64,000 bases of DNA from Arion vulgaris (GCA_020796225.1 CM036753.1:5513001-5577000), one strand, 5' to 3'; shown: positions 11,171-22,142, numbered from the stretch's first letter. Made by a program: numbers and translations. Notes: a model not told the origin generated them from the sequence alone.

Positions 11171-12030
11171 AAAGTACATCATCTATAGCATGTTATCAGA
11201 TCTGATTAGTCAGAGAAATGATTGCGTTTGATAATATTAAAGTTTCTTATAACGGTGCTTTGAAAATATAATTGAAATCTCAGTATTTTTTTCAATCACA
11301 AGAACGGTTCTGCCTGCAATAATTTCCACGCATGCCGCAAGCGTTACGCGTACAGCTGGTTGAAAAAACACTGGCTCAAATGTAAATTATTCTGGCTTGT
11401 GACATCCGATCCGTCAACGTGAAACAATAAATCTATTGATGATCGTATTCGAAGTGCAGCCGACAAGAGCACATTGATTTTTTAATCTGCTCATGTCAAC
11501 GACTTTATGGATGAAAGATCAAACTCAGTCACATCATCAGTGCCATTTATTGCCGAGTTAAGTCTCTTGTGATCGGTTCTCAATACATGTTTGTTGTGAT
11601 CCATTTCAAACTCTCTTCGATTTATCAGTCAAATAATGCAGGGTTGGTTCGTTAGCTAAGAACAACACATTTAGACCATAACATTTGCATGCACATCAAG
11701 AGGAAGATTTGAAAATAATTTATCATTGAAAGCAATTATGGATGCTGCTCATTGGTGATATTCAGCTTTTGTATACACTAGTATGTGATACGGAACTAAC
11801 ATTGCTAGCTCTGTGAAGTGTGTGTGTGTGCTTGTTTTGTTTCGAATTGTAACATAGACGTAATTTCCCCGTATACCTTAGTAAGCCTCATTTGCATTTA
11901 GTTGCCATGGAGAACAATACAACATTTATACCAGAGTTGTGTTCAATTGTTTATCGCGCTGTTATTGCGCAACCGATTTTAGTGACAACATTATTGAACT
12001 ATCTGGATATGCTCAGTCTGTTTGGAACAG
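11171..12030. other. No recognised feature
   Basis: AT-rich intergenic-looking DNA; no arrays or retrotransposon motifs found. Confidence 0.4.
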
Positions 12031-12075
12031 ATTTGGATGAGTGTGTGCCTGCTGATGGTACATGTAGTGGCTAGT
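12031..12075 (+). other. Possible fragment resembling a calcium-binding EGF exon start
   Basis: After an AG at 12029-12030 the sequence reads, in phase 1, as DLDECVPADGTCSG and then a stop. D-x-D-E-C is the start of calcium-binding EGF domains, whose exons commonly begin in phase 1. The acceptor lacks a pyrimidine tract and the reading ends after 14 residues, so this is either a pseudo-exon or chance. Confidence 0.12.
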
Positions 12076-12104
12076 TAGACATATCATTTGTCCTTGCCGG
12101 TACC

Positions 12105-12510
12105 TTTGCCTCTAGCTACTACTACTACAACAACGACTACAATAGCTAATAAACAACAACAACAACAACAACTACTACTACTACTATTACTATTACTACT
12201 ATACTACGACTACTATTTCTACAACATCAACAACTACTACTACTGCTACCACTACTACTACTATTACTACTACCACTACTACTACTACTATTACTACTAC
12301 CACTACTACTACCACTACTACTACCACTAATACTATTACTACTACCACCACCACCACCACTACTACTACTACCACTGCAACAACAACTACTACTATTACG
12401 ACCACTACTACTTCTACTACTACTTTTACTACTATTACTACTACTACTACCACATACCACATACTACTACTACTACTATTACTACTACAACTACTACTAC
12501 TACAGTAAAT
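12105..12510. repeat. (ACT)n trinucleotide array
   Basis: Roughly 400 bp of ACT/ACC/ATT triplets. Poly-Tyr, poly-Val and poly-Ser ORFs on both strands are microsatellite translations. Confidence 0.95.
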
Positions 12511-12689
12511 GTTCTTGTTCCCAGTAGAATATATAAATATGGATGCATCTGTTTTTTTTCATCGAATCAAATTATGGCTCCAACCTCTCTAATGTTCTCT
12601 ATGGTGTTCTTCGCTTGATATTCTTTGACCTCCCTATTTTCCTCTTCCCCTGCGGGTTTAAATCAAAATATATGTCTGGTCGTGTTGTG

Positions 12690-12915
12690 CGATGTTTGTT
12701 TGTGTAAGTTCTTATCAACCAAATTAACTACCTTCTGTGATCTTTGAGGTTTGCGTCGAGAATGTTAGTACTTTGCGACCGCGTTAGGTCCGTACGACGT
12801 GTAGGGCACTCGCGTTCGAATTTCGGCCAAAAAGTATACATATTATCCAACAGAACACACTTGTACAGACAGGTAGCTGTCAGATTTTACAACCAAGAAT
12901 AATCCCACTTTAACA
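12690..12915 (+). mobile_element. SINE-like repeat S6, copy 2
   Basis: The best preserved of three copies. It reads ATCAACCAAATTAACTACCT, TGTGATCTTTGAGGTTTGCG, GGTCCGTACGACGTGTAGGG, a B-box-like GCGTTCGAATTTC, GGCCAAAAAGTATACATATT and ACTTGTACAGACAGGTAGCT. The T-T-C-G-A-A core suggests a tRNA-related head. Its 5' part also resembles S2 (AACCACT...TGTGAT). Confidence 0.65.
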
Positions 12916-12961
12916 TATGTGTATAAAACTAGGCAGTGGAGAAACGTGCTTTTGAATATAA

Positions 12962-13222
12962 GTGTTGCAGAATAGTCCTCCGTTTACCCTGGACATGGGG
13001 CGGATTTAGCGTAATGCAAACGTGTTGCAGAATAGTCATCCGTTTACCCTGGACATGGGGCGAATATGGCGTAATGCATAGGTGTTCGCTTATCGGTTCA
13101 GACACAAGAAGGTTGTGGATTCAATCCCAAACTCGACGTTCCACACGTGAGGAAAGTATTTGGCATTCCTACCTCCTGAAAACTAAGGACTATAAATGTG
13201 AAGTGTCATGCACTAAGATCTG
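12962..13222 (+). mobile_element. tRNA-derived SINE S5 with duplicated 60-bp head segment
   Basis: Two 60-bp copies (12962-13021, 13022-13081) start GTGTTGCAGAATAGTC and end GCGTAATGCA. The SINE continues with TGTTCGCTTATCGGTTCAGA, a good B box GGATTCAATCCC (about 13118), CCACACGTGAGGAAAGTATT, CCTACCTCCTG and AAATGTGAAGTG. Minus-strand copies lie at 10.7 and 25.3 kb. Confidence 0.7.
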
Positions 13223-13229
13223 AAAAGGC

Positions 13230-13560
13230 TGCGGGACATTAAAATATCACGGACAGTGCGATGATTCTCAGCTTTGCGAGTTTTTGTGATGTTGCATGAT
13301 GTAGAACAAAATTTGATAATATTGCGCAATTTAAGACATTTAATAGTGTCTTTATAATGTTTTTTTTTCTGTCCTCTAATCGGTCGTTTGCCATCATCAT
13401 GCTCGCCATACCTCAACTGTTTTGGTATGCGTTTATCAGTCACATCCACATCGTGACTGACCAAGTTAAGTTCACATCGGCACTCTACAAAAAAACAAAA
13501 ACAAACAACGTCGTGGATGATTGAAATCTTAGCTCTCAGGAGAACTTCGGTATGTACCAT
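13230..13560 (-). pseudogene. LINE-A C-terminal reverse-transcriptase fragment
   Basis: The minus-strand ORF contains EVLLRAKISIIHDVV and TDKRIPKQLRYGEHDDGKRP, then HYKDTIKCLKLRNI. These align with VLTRAKIPSVNTLLQK and DKRIPKQLMYGELE of the 41-kb LINE-A copy and with the R-Y-K-D block usual in this clade. The middle is scrambled and the match stops near 13250, so this is a degenerate truncated copy. Confidence 0.8.
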
Positions 13561-14074
13561 AATCTAGTACATCCTTATAGAAGAACAATAGCATTTAAAC
13601 TAATTTAGAAGTAAAAAAAATATGTTAAAGAATAATGTATATGTACTCTAGAGAAAGCTCTAATTTAGTTACATGTAGACTGCTCAAGGCTAGAGATATA
13701 TTTCAGAATATATACAAATTGAGCCGTATGGTCATGTCAAATCAAGTTTCAAAGACCTGCATTTAGAGTTCACCTTTATAAACTTTGGAAGGAAATAACA
13801 TTAGCACTTGTAACGACTAATACAGAAATAATGGGGTTTTTTGTTGGTTGGAAAAACCAACTTCGCTTCTGAAAGTCGTGTTCCCAGACAGTGTAGAGTT
13901 TGGTTTGGTGTACTTAAATATAATTGATTTAAAGGGTTCACCACTTTTGTAGTTACTGGTCTAGTTGCTACCATTAATGAATGTTGTAAAAGTTAATTGC
14001 ATATCCTTTACATGACTTTGCGAATCAACCCCAGCTTTTAACGCTGTTTGTGATTTTTCTAGACATTATTACGT
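13561..14074. other. AT-rich DNA, nothing recognised
   Basis: No repeat or coding match found by eye. Confidence 0.4.
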
Positions 14075-14232
14075 TCAGTAGTTTGCCATTGCTTTCTGAA
14101 CGGGTGGTGCCATCGTCCCTTTGTAAAAATCCACGCGAAACAATTTGCAACCAAACTGTCCGCAGCGTGATTCGAACTCAGAACGTCAGGGTTAATAGAC
14201 CGAGTCACTATCCCCTAAGCCGCAGAATGAAT
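14075..14232 (-). mobile_element. tRNA-derived SINE S4, minus-strand copy
   Basis: On the minus strand: CATTCTGCGGCTTAGGGGAT (A-box region), GAGTTCGAATCACGC (B box), GGATTTTTACAAAGGGACGA and the 3' core CGTTCAGAAAGCAATGGCAA followed by ACTACTGAACG. The 32.7-kb plus-strand copy has the same order. The A-to-B spacing fits a tRNA-derived head. Confidence 0.8.
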
Positions 14233-14506
14233 GTCGTAGATGAGAGAATATTCTTTCTTGTAACATCACTTAAAATAAAAATACAAAATGCAGATGTGTT
14301 TTCTTGATGCCATTATGAGAACTAAAACAGAACTGCTTTTAAGTAAATGCCCAAAAATGTGCTTATATATTATATATTTTGCCTTTTTTTTGTCTTACAG
14401 ATGGTCAATTGGCAAGTGTTTTACTGTGACAACATACAAGTTTGCTTTTCTCTCTCTTGCCTTTCAGCTCATCCCTAAGTCTTTTTTGTTTCTTCAAAAT
14501 ATTCTG

Positions 14507-14609
14507 AAAATAGATGAGACTGCAGTAAAACTATTTGATTGGCAAAACACGTAATCACAAAGTACTGTAGTTTTACAAATTACAAAAACTTTGTGATTAC
14601 GTGTTTTGC
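14507..14609. mobile_element. Foldback element FB, 103-bp minimal copy with 12-bp TSD
   Basis: The direct repeat CAAAATATTCTG flanks the element at 14495-14506 and 14610-14621. Inside is a one-sided tail (ATGAGACTGCAGTAAAACTA), then near-perfect inverted arms of about 25 bp: TTGGCAAAACACGTAATCAC at 14539 against GTGATTACGTGTTTTGCCAA ending at 14612. The tail and arm ends match the larger copies at 26.1 and 29.4 kb. It has no ORF, and the hammerhead-like core is absent from this short copy. Confidence 0.85.
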
Positions 14610-14621
14610 CAAAATATTCTG

Positions 14622-15263
14622 CACATTTGCGTAATGTTATTTATCACATAACTCGGTCATCAGCTAGTTTTTCTTTTTTTGGGAACGATAGACAAGTTTT
14701 TCATTGAGGCCTTGCAGACATTATTATATCTGAGAAGTTGTCTGCATTGGTGTCTCTTCTCTTGTGAAAGTTCATAGAACAACACTTGTTGTGGTATGCA
14801 TGAAGTGTCCTCTCTATTTATGCTTAGCATGGACATCTGATATGAGGAATGTGTCTTGCCTTTCTTGCACAAACCCCTTCTCAACCCAACTCAGACATAG
14901 GTCCATACGTTTGGAATCAAGCAGGGATTGCTGGGGGTGCTAGAAGATGGAATGGAATACAAACATAGTCATCAACCGCCTTAGGGTCCCTCCCTCCGGA
15001 TTTATGATCACAGTTTACTTCTCCTTCTTACTTAAGCCTTCTGGATAACCGTACTGACCCACAATGCAATGGAGATTTTCTATCAGGGTTTACTCCCCAA
15101 AGCTTTAGCACTCCCGACCCCCCCTCCACAAGGCAGTGAGTTTAACAGTTGCAGATGGTACTATCTACTGGCATACGGTAGCAGATGAAATATCTCATAT
15201 GACATTGTGCAAATATATAAAGACTATATTTGATAATGCTTATGCTGCAGTGTTTATTTGTTA
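14622..15263. other. No recognised feature
   Basis: Mixed-composition DNA; a 74-residue minus-strand ORF (14660-14884) resembles nothing I know. Confidence 0.4.
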
Positions 15264-15640
15264 CAGTGGAGATTGATTGATTAATTGATAGGACCATCAT
15301 TATTGCACTTCGGTGAGTAAGCATGTGTGCTCTGATCTCTTTTTTACACAGGAAGATCCTAGCCGTAGTGCCCGAACTCCGTAGCGTCGGCGAGGGTCCC
15401 AGATGTAATTTAGAACATGGTGAAAATAATTTGTAGCACTGTTATTTTTCAAACTCTTTCTGGGTTTATCCCGGGTAGCGGCTTTCCAGCCATCTCTTCT
15501 CGATTTTGAACTGCAAAGGGTTCTTTTATGTGCTCAACTTGAACACGAGACCTATGTTGTGTCGTTGGTCTCCGATAGAACTAGGAACTCAATCTCACCT
15601 ACACTGAGATCAGGAATCTCTTGAAAATCTCTGAAAATCT
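15264..15640 (-). mobile_element. SINE S1, minus-strand copy lacking part of the head
   Basis: Tail GATTGATTGATTAATTGATA at the left, then GGACCATCATTATTGCACTT, GGCGAGGGTCCCAGATG, TTTCCAGCCATCTCTTCTCG and TCTCACCTACACTGAGATCA. Homology fades near 15640, before the tRNA-like A/B boxes, so the copy is 5'-truncated. Confidence 0.85.
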
Positions 15641-15883
15641 ACACCATACGAAAGAGTTGAAAAGAGATGAATCAACCTGGAGTAGAATAAACAAACTAAA
15701 CTGCCTTACACATGGAACAAGTAGGCAAGCTGGTACCCACTTGAGGAATGAAACAAGCAACACGTAAACTTATAAAGTCGTATCATTTTGCTCTGATCAT
15801 TTCAAATCCGAGAGGCTGTTTATGAAAGACACGACTCAGTGAAGCGATTTTGTTTTATAGCTAGCTGGCTGTGTTCTTTAAAA

Positions 15884-16083
15884 CGCTCGTCTGTAGGGCT
15901 AGGCAATGTGTGCCGTAAGCTGGTCTGTAGGGCTAGGCAATGTGTGCCGTAAGCTCGTCTGTAGGGCTAGGCAATGTGTGCCGTTAGAAATAAAGATTTG
16001 TGTTTCAAATCCTGTGTTTGATAATTTTGTTTTTTCTTCGGAAGCACTTAGTACTTGTTCGATGTCTATTTATTGATCATTTT
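15884..16083 (+). mobile_element. tRNA-derived SINE S7 with a 34-bp head triplication
   Basis: Three copies of a 34-bp unit (15884-15985, GCTCGTCTGTAGGGCTAGGC...) cover an A-box-like TGTAGGGCTAGG. They are followed by a B-box-like TGTTTCAAATCCTG and GTGTTTGATAATTTTG. The 37.29-kb copy shares the B-box half (GGTTCGAATCCTGTGTTTGG). A 34-bp satellite starts immediately downstream. Confidence 0.65.
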
Positions 16084-17337
16084 AAATCTTGAACACGACA
16101 CATGCACTGACGATGTTCATAGTTGGACACGATACATGCACTGACGATGTTCATAGTTGACATGATACATGCACTGACGGATGTTCATAGTTGAACACGA
16201 TACATGCACTGACGATGTTCATAGTTGGACACGATACATGCACTGACGATGTTCATAGTTGGACACGATACATGCACTGACGATGTTCATAGTTGGACAC
16301 GATACATGCACTGACGATGTTCATAGTTGGACACGATACATGCACTGACGATGTTCATAGTTGGACACGATACATGCACTGACGATGTTCATAGTTGAAC
16401 ACGATACATGCACTGACGGATGTTCATAGTTGAACACGATACATGCACTGACGATGTTCATGGTTGAACACGATACATGCACTGACGATGTTCATAGTTG
16501 AACACGATACATGCACTGACGATGTTCATAGTTGAACACGATACATGCACTGACGATGTTCATGGTTGAACACGATACATGCACTGACGATGTTCATGGT
16601 TGAACACGATACATTCACTGACGATGTTCATAGTTGAACACGATACATTCACTGACGATGTTCATGTTGACATGATACGTAACTGACGATGTTCATGGTT
16701 GGACATGATACGTAAACTGACGATGTTCATGGTTGGACATGATACTAAACTGACGATGTTCATGGTTGGACATGATACTTTCACTGACGATGTTCATGGT
16801 TGACATGATACATTCACTGACGATGTTCATTGACATGATACAACTGACGATGTTCTGGTTGACATGATACATGCACTGACGATGTTCATAGTTGAACACG
16901 ATACATTCACTGACGATATTCATGGTTGGACATGATACATTCACTGACGATGTTCATGGTTGGACATGATACATTCACTGACGGATGTTCATGGTTGGAC
17001 ATGATACGTAAACTGACGATGTTCATGGTTGGACATGATACATAAACTGACGATGTTCATAGTTGAACACGATACACGCACTGACGATGTTCATGGTTGG
17101 ACATGATACGTAAACTGACGATGTTCATGGTTGGACATGATACATAAACTGACGATGTTCATAGTTGAACACGATACATTCACTGACGATGTTCATGGCT
17201 GACATGATACGTAAACTGACGATGTTCTATGTTGGAACACGATACATTCACTGACGATATTCATGGTTGAACACGATACATGCACTGACGATGTTCATAG
17301 TTGAACACGATACATTCACTGACGATGTTCATGGTTG
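16084..17337. repeat. 34-bp satellite, about 36 copies
   Basis: Unit: GACGATGTTCATAGTTGGAC, then ACGATACATGCACT. Left units are homogeneous (TAGTTGGACACG, ATGCACT). Right units carry TGGTTGGACATG and GTAAACT or ATTCACT variants with more indels. Non-coding. Confidence 0.95.
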
Positions 17338-17379
17338 AAGAATAGATCATTTACTAGCCCTGATCCATATTGTCTTGTC

Positions 17380-17815
17380 ATAATGTCCTCCATGTTTCCT
17401 ATGTTGCTGTATTGACCTTGTCTTCTACTCCCTCTGTTGCTGTGATGTTCTTGTCTACTACTCCCTATGTTGCTGTGATGTCTCTTATCTTCTACTCCCT
17501 CTGTTGCTGTAATGTTCTATCTTCTACTCCATGTTGCTAATGTTCTATCTTCTAATCCCTATGTTGCTGTGATGTTCTTATCTTCTACTCCCTATGTTGC
17601 TGTAATGTTCTTGTCTTCTACTCCCTCTGTTGATGTAATGTTTTTATCTTCTACTCCCTCTGTTGCTATGATGTTCTTATCTTCTACTCCCTCTGTTGCT
17701 ATGATGTTCTTATCTTCTACTCCCTCTGTTGCTGTAATGACTCTGTCTTGTACTCCCTCTGTTGTTATGATGACCTTGTCTTCTACTCCCTATGTTGCTG
17801 TCATATCCTTTTTAA
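17380..17815. repeat. 33-bp minisatellite, about 13 copies
   Basis: Unit: TTCTACTCCCTCTGTTGCTG then TGATGTTCTTATC. The period is a multiple of three, which keeps one frame open (17512-17832); this is not evidence of a gene. Confidence 0.9.
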
Positions 17816-18651
17816 AGCATTGTATTTATTAGATCAAAATATTCCATACATGTGATTTTCTTGAGAATTTAGTTCCTGAAGGTACAATTAATTTTCCAGA
17901 GAACAACACAACTTAAGGGAACAATTAGTTGTCATCAGAATATTGTAATTGAAGAAACAAATATTGTTTACGAGAACAACAAACTTCACTAAACTGTTCT
18001 TTCACTTCTTGTTTTTATTTGAAGCAAGAGAAAAAAAGAACAAAGGTAGATCCAACAATTGTGATTTGCTTTAAGAAAACAAAAACAACATAAACTTTGC
18101 AGCGCAGAAGCACGTCATTTATTTCTATAACCAAATTTCAAGGTAGCCACTAAATCGTTTTTTCTGGTAGCCATTTTTATATTAGAAATTATTACGCAGA
18201 AGATAACACTCATTTGGACGTTAATGACAAGTTGTTTTTACATTCCAATCACACTCGATATCATACGTTGATTAGATGTATCACCTTTCAGGTGTTGCTC
18301 TAGTTTGTGGTTGGATGAACTGGTTATTGTTATTGAAATATAGAAGCATTCAGTTGTATCGGCCATTCAGGTACGATGATTTAACACCATTTATATCGTA
18401 CTCTCTTGTTGTAAACAGCACACACAAAACATGTGTATATTGAGAACAAAAGAAGTATATACAAATAATAGTCTTTTGTGCGTTCATGTTCTTGGTCATG
18501 TTAGATATTCAGGGCTGTTGTCAGAGATCTGTTATCATATTAGATCGCCAGGCCTGTTATCAGTGGTCATGTAAGGTATCAGGTTACAAGAGGTGGTACT
18601 TCTGGCCTATGAGCGAGATAGATTCTGAAGGACTGTTAGGGTGGCAAAGCA
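17816..18651. other. AT-rich DNA, nothing recognised
   Basis: No repeats or coding motifs seen. A 67-residue ORF near 18486 matches nothing I know. Confidence 0.4.
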
Positions 18652-18836
18652 AAGACAAGTCATTTGAGGATGATAATGGAAGTTTATGAAGCATTTGAGG
18701 ATGATAATGGAAGTTTATTAAGCATTTGAGAAGGATAATGGAAGTTTATGAAGCATTTGAGGAGGATAATGGAAGTTTATAAAGCATTTGAGGAGGATAA
18801 TGGAAGTTTATGAAGCATTTGAGGAGGATAATATCA
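18652..18836. repeat. 31-bp minisatellite, 6 copies
   Basis: Unit: AGCATTTGAGGAGGATAATG then GAAGTTTATGA. It is followed to 19240 by sequence with a 121-residue ORF (18788-19153) that I cannot assign. Confidence 0.9.
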
Positions 18837-19240
18837 TCAGGGTCTCATCAGCCCAACACATTAGCCGACCGTGGTTGGAGGGTTTATGTGTCATAGCCTC
18901 CCACATGCATAGTCTGCGGGAGCCTAACTCCTGGCAGTTTCAACCAGCCGGACAGGTTGAAGGTGAAAGGTTGGAAAAAATGGGGATCAGAGTGAGTGTT
19001 CATAAGGTGATAGTGCAGAACCAACCGAAGAGTGGTAGCTGCTCTAGGTGCAACCAACTAAGTCCCGGTTATGAGATAAATGGCAGTCCTATTTCTATCT
19101 TGAGAATAACATCTTTTTCCTATCTTGTCTTCGACGGTTATTATCTCTCCTGACCTTCGAGTTAGATCACAGTCTGATCCATAAAATAAGACTTTTGAAG
19201 CAGAAGGCAATCATCCGAGAGGCGCATTTTAACAATCAAA

Positions 19241-19475
19241 ATGCCACATAAAAACATAATAATTGTGTCTATATATTCGAAACAAAACAGGTGCCTGCGC
19301 ACTATTTTGGGAGCCATCAAATCTACACCAATTGTAGAAATGGAACAGGCAGCCAACATCAAGCCCTTGGAATACAGAAGACGGAAAAAAGTGATTCTAC
19401 AGACTGACAGGATCAAAAGGATGCCTCACCATTCACTACATGGAAAAATGGCGACTAGGACACAAATAGACTAAA
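19241..19475 (+). pseudogene. LINE-D, part 1: post-RT region of an RNase H-bearing retrotransposon
   Basis: The ORF reads CLRTILGAIKSTPIVEMEQA, then NIKPLEYRRRKKVIL and RIKRMPHH. The pattern L-R-x-I-x-G-A, then T-P-x-x-x-M-E, I-x-P-L-x-x-R-R is typical of the stretch between reverse transcriptase and RNase H in RNase H LINEs. The copy continues at 20583 after a foreign insertion. No reverse-transcriptase core precedes it, so it is 5'-truncated. Confidence 0.8.
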
Positions 19476-19481
19476 GCGTAC

Positions 19482-19487
<6 letters not shown>

Positions 19488-19517
<30 letters not shown>

Positions 19518-20570
19518 CGTTCTTTTTCTCTACTCCTGAAGTTTTTATCGCTCTTATTGTGATATACGAGCTTTGCCAAGAACGTTTGTTTTCGTCACAA
19601 TCATCAGTACCATTTGGAGCTCTAGTGCTTGTCCTTCGGCGACGTGTCCGATTTCAACCAGCATTTACTGGGTTCACTCTCCGTCAGCCTTTGACTGTCC
19701 CCAGCCAAACTGCAAGGCAACAGGTTGCTGTTTTCTTTTAGGGTAGCGACCCTTAGACGACCTACCCTCTCGGGCTGTTGAGCGTCATCTGACCAGGTTG
19801 CAGGTCTTTTTGTGGACTACTTGGTTTTCCCTCCGTCCAGTTTTGTGTACGGTTTGCTCCGCTAGACTTTGATTGTCCCCAATCTAACTACAAAGCAGTA
19901 GTAGTTCTCTGCGAGGGGAAACGCGCACTTGATTCAAGTCTCTGCTGGGCTTTCCATTTTGTATGCACATTTGGGGTGTCTGCTCACCCCTACGCCTACC
20001 ACGCCCTCTCTTCGCTACACCATCTGCGCCGTGCACGTCTGCCCACCTTTGGGCCCACCCGTTTATCGTCCGCATGCATGCTCGCTCTGCATTGGTGCCT
20101 GCAAACACCCTTTCTACCAGTTCTCACCGTGCTTACATTTACCATGCCTCTAGGCTGTCCGGACACGGGCTCAACTCGGCCTCCACTTCAGGACTCCGAG
20201 TCTCGCCCTATGTGGGACCACGTGCAACTCTTCTCGGGCCAAAGTTTTACTTCACGCGGGCCCACGTGTCTTCTCTGGATGCACCCCTCATCTCTTTATG
20301 GCTATCCATTTAGCTTTTCACATCGGCCGGGAGAGATGTGCATTAATAGTCACTCTGGGATTCCGCTCGTCTGTGTTGCGAGCGGATCTCATCCAACGTG
20401 ACCACGTCTGCATCTCTATACCAGAGTAGCTCTCCCTCGATCCCTACCAGCTTAGCCAGATAGGAACCAATGTCTGTTACCAGGGTCACCACGTGGAGGT
20501 GGGGTAGGATCTTGATTAGTGCCAGCTCACCAATCCTGGCGCGACGTTGTTCCCATGCGCCTTTGATCTC
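19488..20570 (-). mobile_element. Retrotransposon insertion with (GA)n tail, nested in LINE-D
   Basis: The 12-bp direct repeat GCGTACAAGTCT lies at 19476-19487 and 20571-20582, and the insert splits LINE-D between them. On the minus strand the insert ends in a pure (GA)n run (19488-19514), the position of a retroposon 3' tail. Its minus-strand 5' part has an ORF stretch with GELALIKILPHLHVVTLVTD and ending RRAESQSDY (stop at 20343). About 800 bp of stop-rich, GC-richer sequence follow and may be a 3' UTR. I do not recognise the family. A 5'-truncated LINE is the simplest reading. Confidence 0.75.
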
Positions 20571-20582
20571 GCGTACAAGTCT

Positions 20583-21625
20583 AAACAACAAAACAAAAGA
20601 AATACGAAAGATACTTTGAACTACTAAATCATAACTCCATACCAGAAGAATTACTTTTTGATCACTCGGAACCAGATTCAGTGGCACTAAACTGCTCAAC
20701 CTACATCCCTAAATTATTAAACAGAGATTTCGAGCCTACTCTAATGAAGAAAGCAACTACAATGGAACATCTCCATTACATGTTTCCAGAAGACAGCTGG
20801 ATAAGAATTTACACAGATGGATCGGCAATAGAGGCAACCATGAATGGTGGAGCAGGAGTGTACATTAGGCACCCAGATGCTGCTACTCTGTCTCTAGCGG
20901 CCCCTACTGGAGAAATATATTCCAACTACAAAGCAGAACTCTTAGCCCTTCTGATGGCAGCAGAGCAGATGAATTAGCAACAATCACCTACAGGCAAGAT
21001 GGTATTCTTTACAGATTCACTGTCAGCTATACAATCCCTGGAGGCTAAATCCATGGACAGCACAGTACAAAACTTAAAAAGAGAACTTGCTCAGCTTTCA
21101 TTAAAGCAGAAATTCACTTGCAGTAGATTCCATCTCACTGTGACATTGCAGGCAATAAGAGTGTCGATGTCATAGATAAGGAGGGCAGTGCCAAAGAGCA
21201 AATTTACCAACCCTTGTCTTTTCAAGAGGCCAAAACCCTCATAAAGAGAAAATCTGCAGTAGACTGGAAGACAAACACTGGATATGATTATGGAAAAGAT
21301 TCCCTCAAAGGTCTAAACAGAACAGACCAGGTCATTATATTTCGACTACGCACCGGGCACTGCAGACTCAACAAACTTATATAGACTAGGAATAAGTCAA
21401 ATGGCTCTCTGCCAGTGTCAGCAGGCGGAACAGACACCGAAGCATATCCTGCAAGACTGTCTTCTCCTAGGTGAGCTGAGAAGCAACATGTGACCACACT
21501 CGGTTGACCTGAAAATTAAGCTTTAGGGAAACCTGAAAGACCTGAAGCTGACCGCCCAGTTTGTGGTCCTCAGTAAATTAAGCGCATGACCAGAGATCGC
21601 TGAAGAAGAAGAAGAAGAAACATCA
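20583..21625 (+). pseudogene. LINE-D, part 2: RNase H domain and C-terminus with (GAA)n tail
   Basis: From 20681 the ORF includes WIRIYTDGSAIEATMNGGAG, YSNYKAELLALLMAAEQ and, in the next frame, MVFFTDSLSAIQSLEAKS. These are the catalytic D of TDGS, the E of AEL and the D of TDS of type-1 RNase H. The fourth region appears in another frame as IPSHCDIAGNKSVDVIDKEG, equivalent to P-x-H-x-x-I-x-G-N-x-x-x-D. Then come FRLRTGHCRLN and CQCQQAEQTPKHILQDC (zinc-knuckle-like). At least three frameshifts or stops make it dead. It ends CAGAGATCGCTGAAGAAGAA at about 21620. Confidence 0.85.
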
Positions 21626-21654
21626 TAACGCCCGCCCTATGACAGATACTCAGG

Positions 21655-21835
21655 CAGGTGCAGAACCTCAACCTCTAAAAGAAAACTTCACATATCTCTG
21701 TGTGAGCTACAAAAGAAAGTGATGTTTATACAAGAGACACCATTGAATATATAGACAATATGCCAAACGAACGAAAGAAAAAGGTCAGAATATACATGAA
21801 ACCAGAGATGAGTTTATTGCAGATATAGGCCAGGT
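21655..21835 (+). pseudogene. LINE-D2 extreme C-terminal fragment
   Basis: ELQKKVMFIQETPLNI followed by a stop and TICQTNERKKK matches the 9.6-kb minus-strand remnant (LQKTVKFIQETTLNI, stop, TIFQANEIKER). It lies just beyond the LINE-D tail, so it is a separate, older insertion. Confidence 0.65.
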
Positions 21836-22067
21836 CATCAGTGGGAAATTTGAGAATGTCACGTCGTTATGAGAAATGACTGTAAGAAACATACAACTCA
21901 CAAATGAGAAACGTACAGACAAATAATGAAAGCAGATAGTTAGGGAGGGAATTGATTATAAATCTTCTTCTCGTATTTATTTTTGTTCGCAATGGAGCAT
22001 AGGACTGCAACTTATGGTCAACATTTATGTTAGATTTTAATCCTAATTTAACGCTATTAATGAAATG

Positions 22068-22142
22068 TAGGGGAGCGTCTAGTCGAACGGATTAAAGCGC
22101 AGACTCCCATTCAGGAGACCGGATTCAATCCCCGGTATGGCT
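22068..22142 (+). tRNA. tRNA-like sequence (SINE head or tRNA pseudogene)
   Basis: The A-box-like TAGTCGAACGGATT and B box GGATTCAATCCC are spaced as in a tRNA. Between them CTCCCATTCAGGAG can form an anticodon-like stem-loop. The terminal GGGGAGC/GGTATGGCT ends do not pair into a good acceptor stem. It is more likely a SINE head than a working tRNA gene. Confidence 0.45.

Noticed and set aside
12088..12462. Poly-Val, poly-Ser and poly-Tyr proteins
   Set aside because: They are translated (ACT)n microsatellite in different frames.
13213..13560. Host gene on the minus strand
   Set aside because: The RIPKQLRYGE and KDTIKCL blocks match LINE-A, so it is a retrotransposon remnant.
19884..20401. 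Cysteine-rich plus-strand ORFs as a zinc-finger or gag protein
   Set aside because: Three plus-strand frames are open at once in GC-rich sequence, and the insert is oriented on the minus strand; the Cys/His spacing fits no known knuckle.
22068..22142. Functional tRNA gene
   Set aside because: A and B boxes are good, but the acceptor ends do not pair and no Pol III terminator follows closely; SINE head is likelier.
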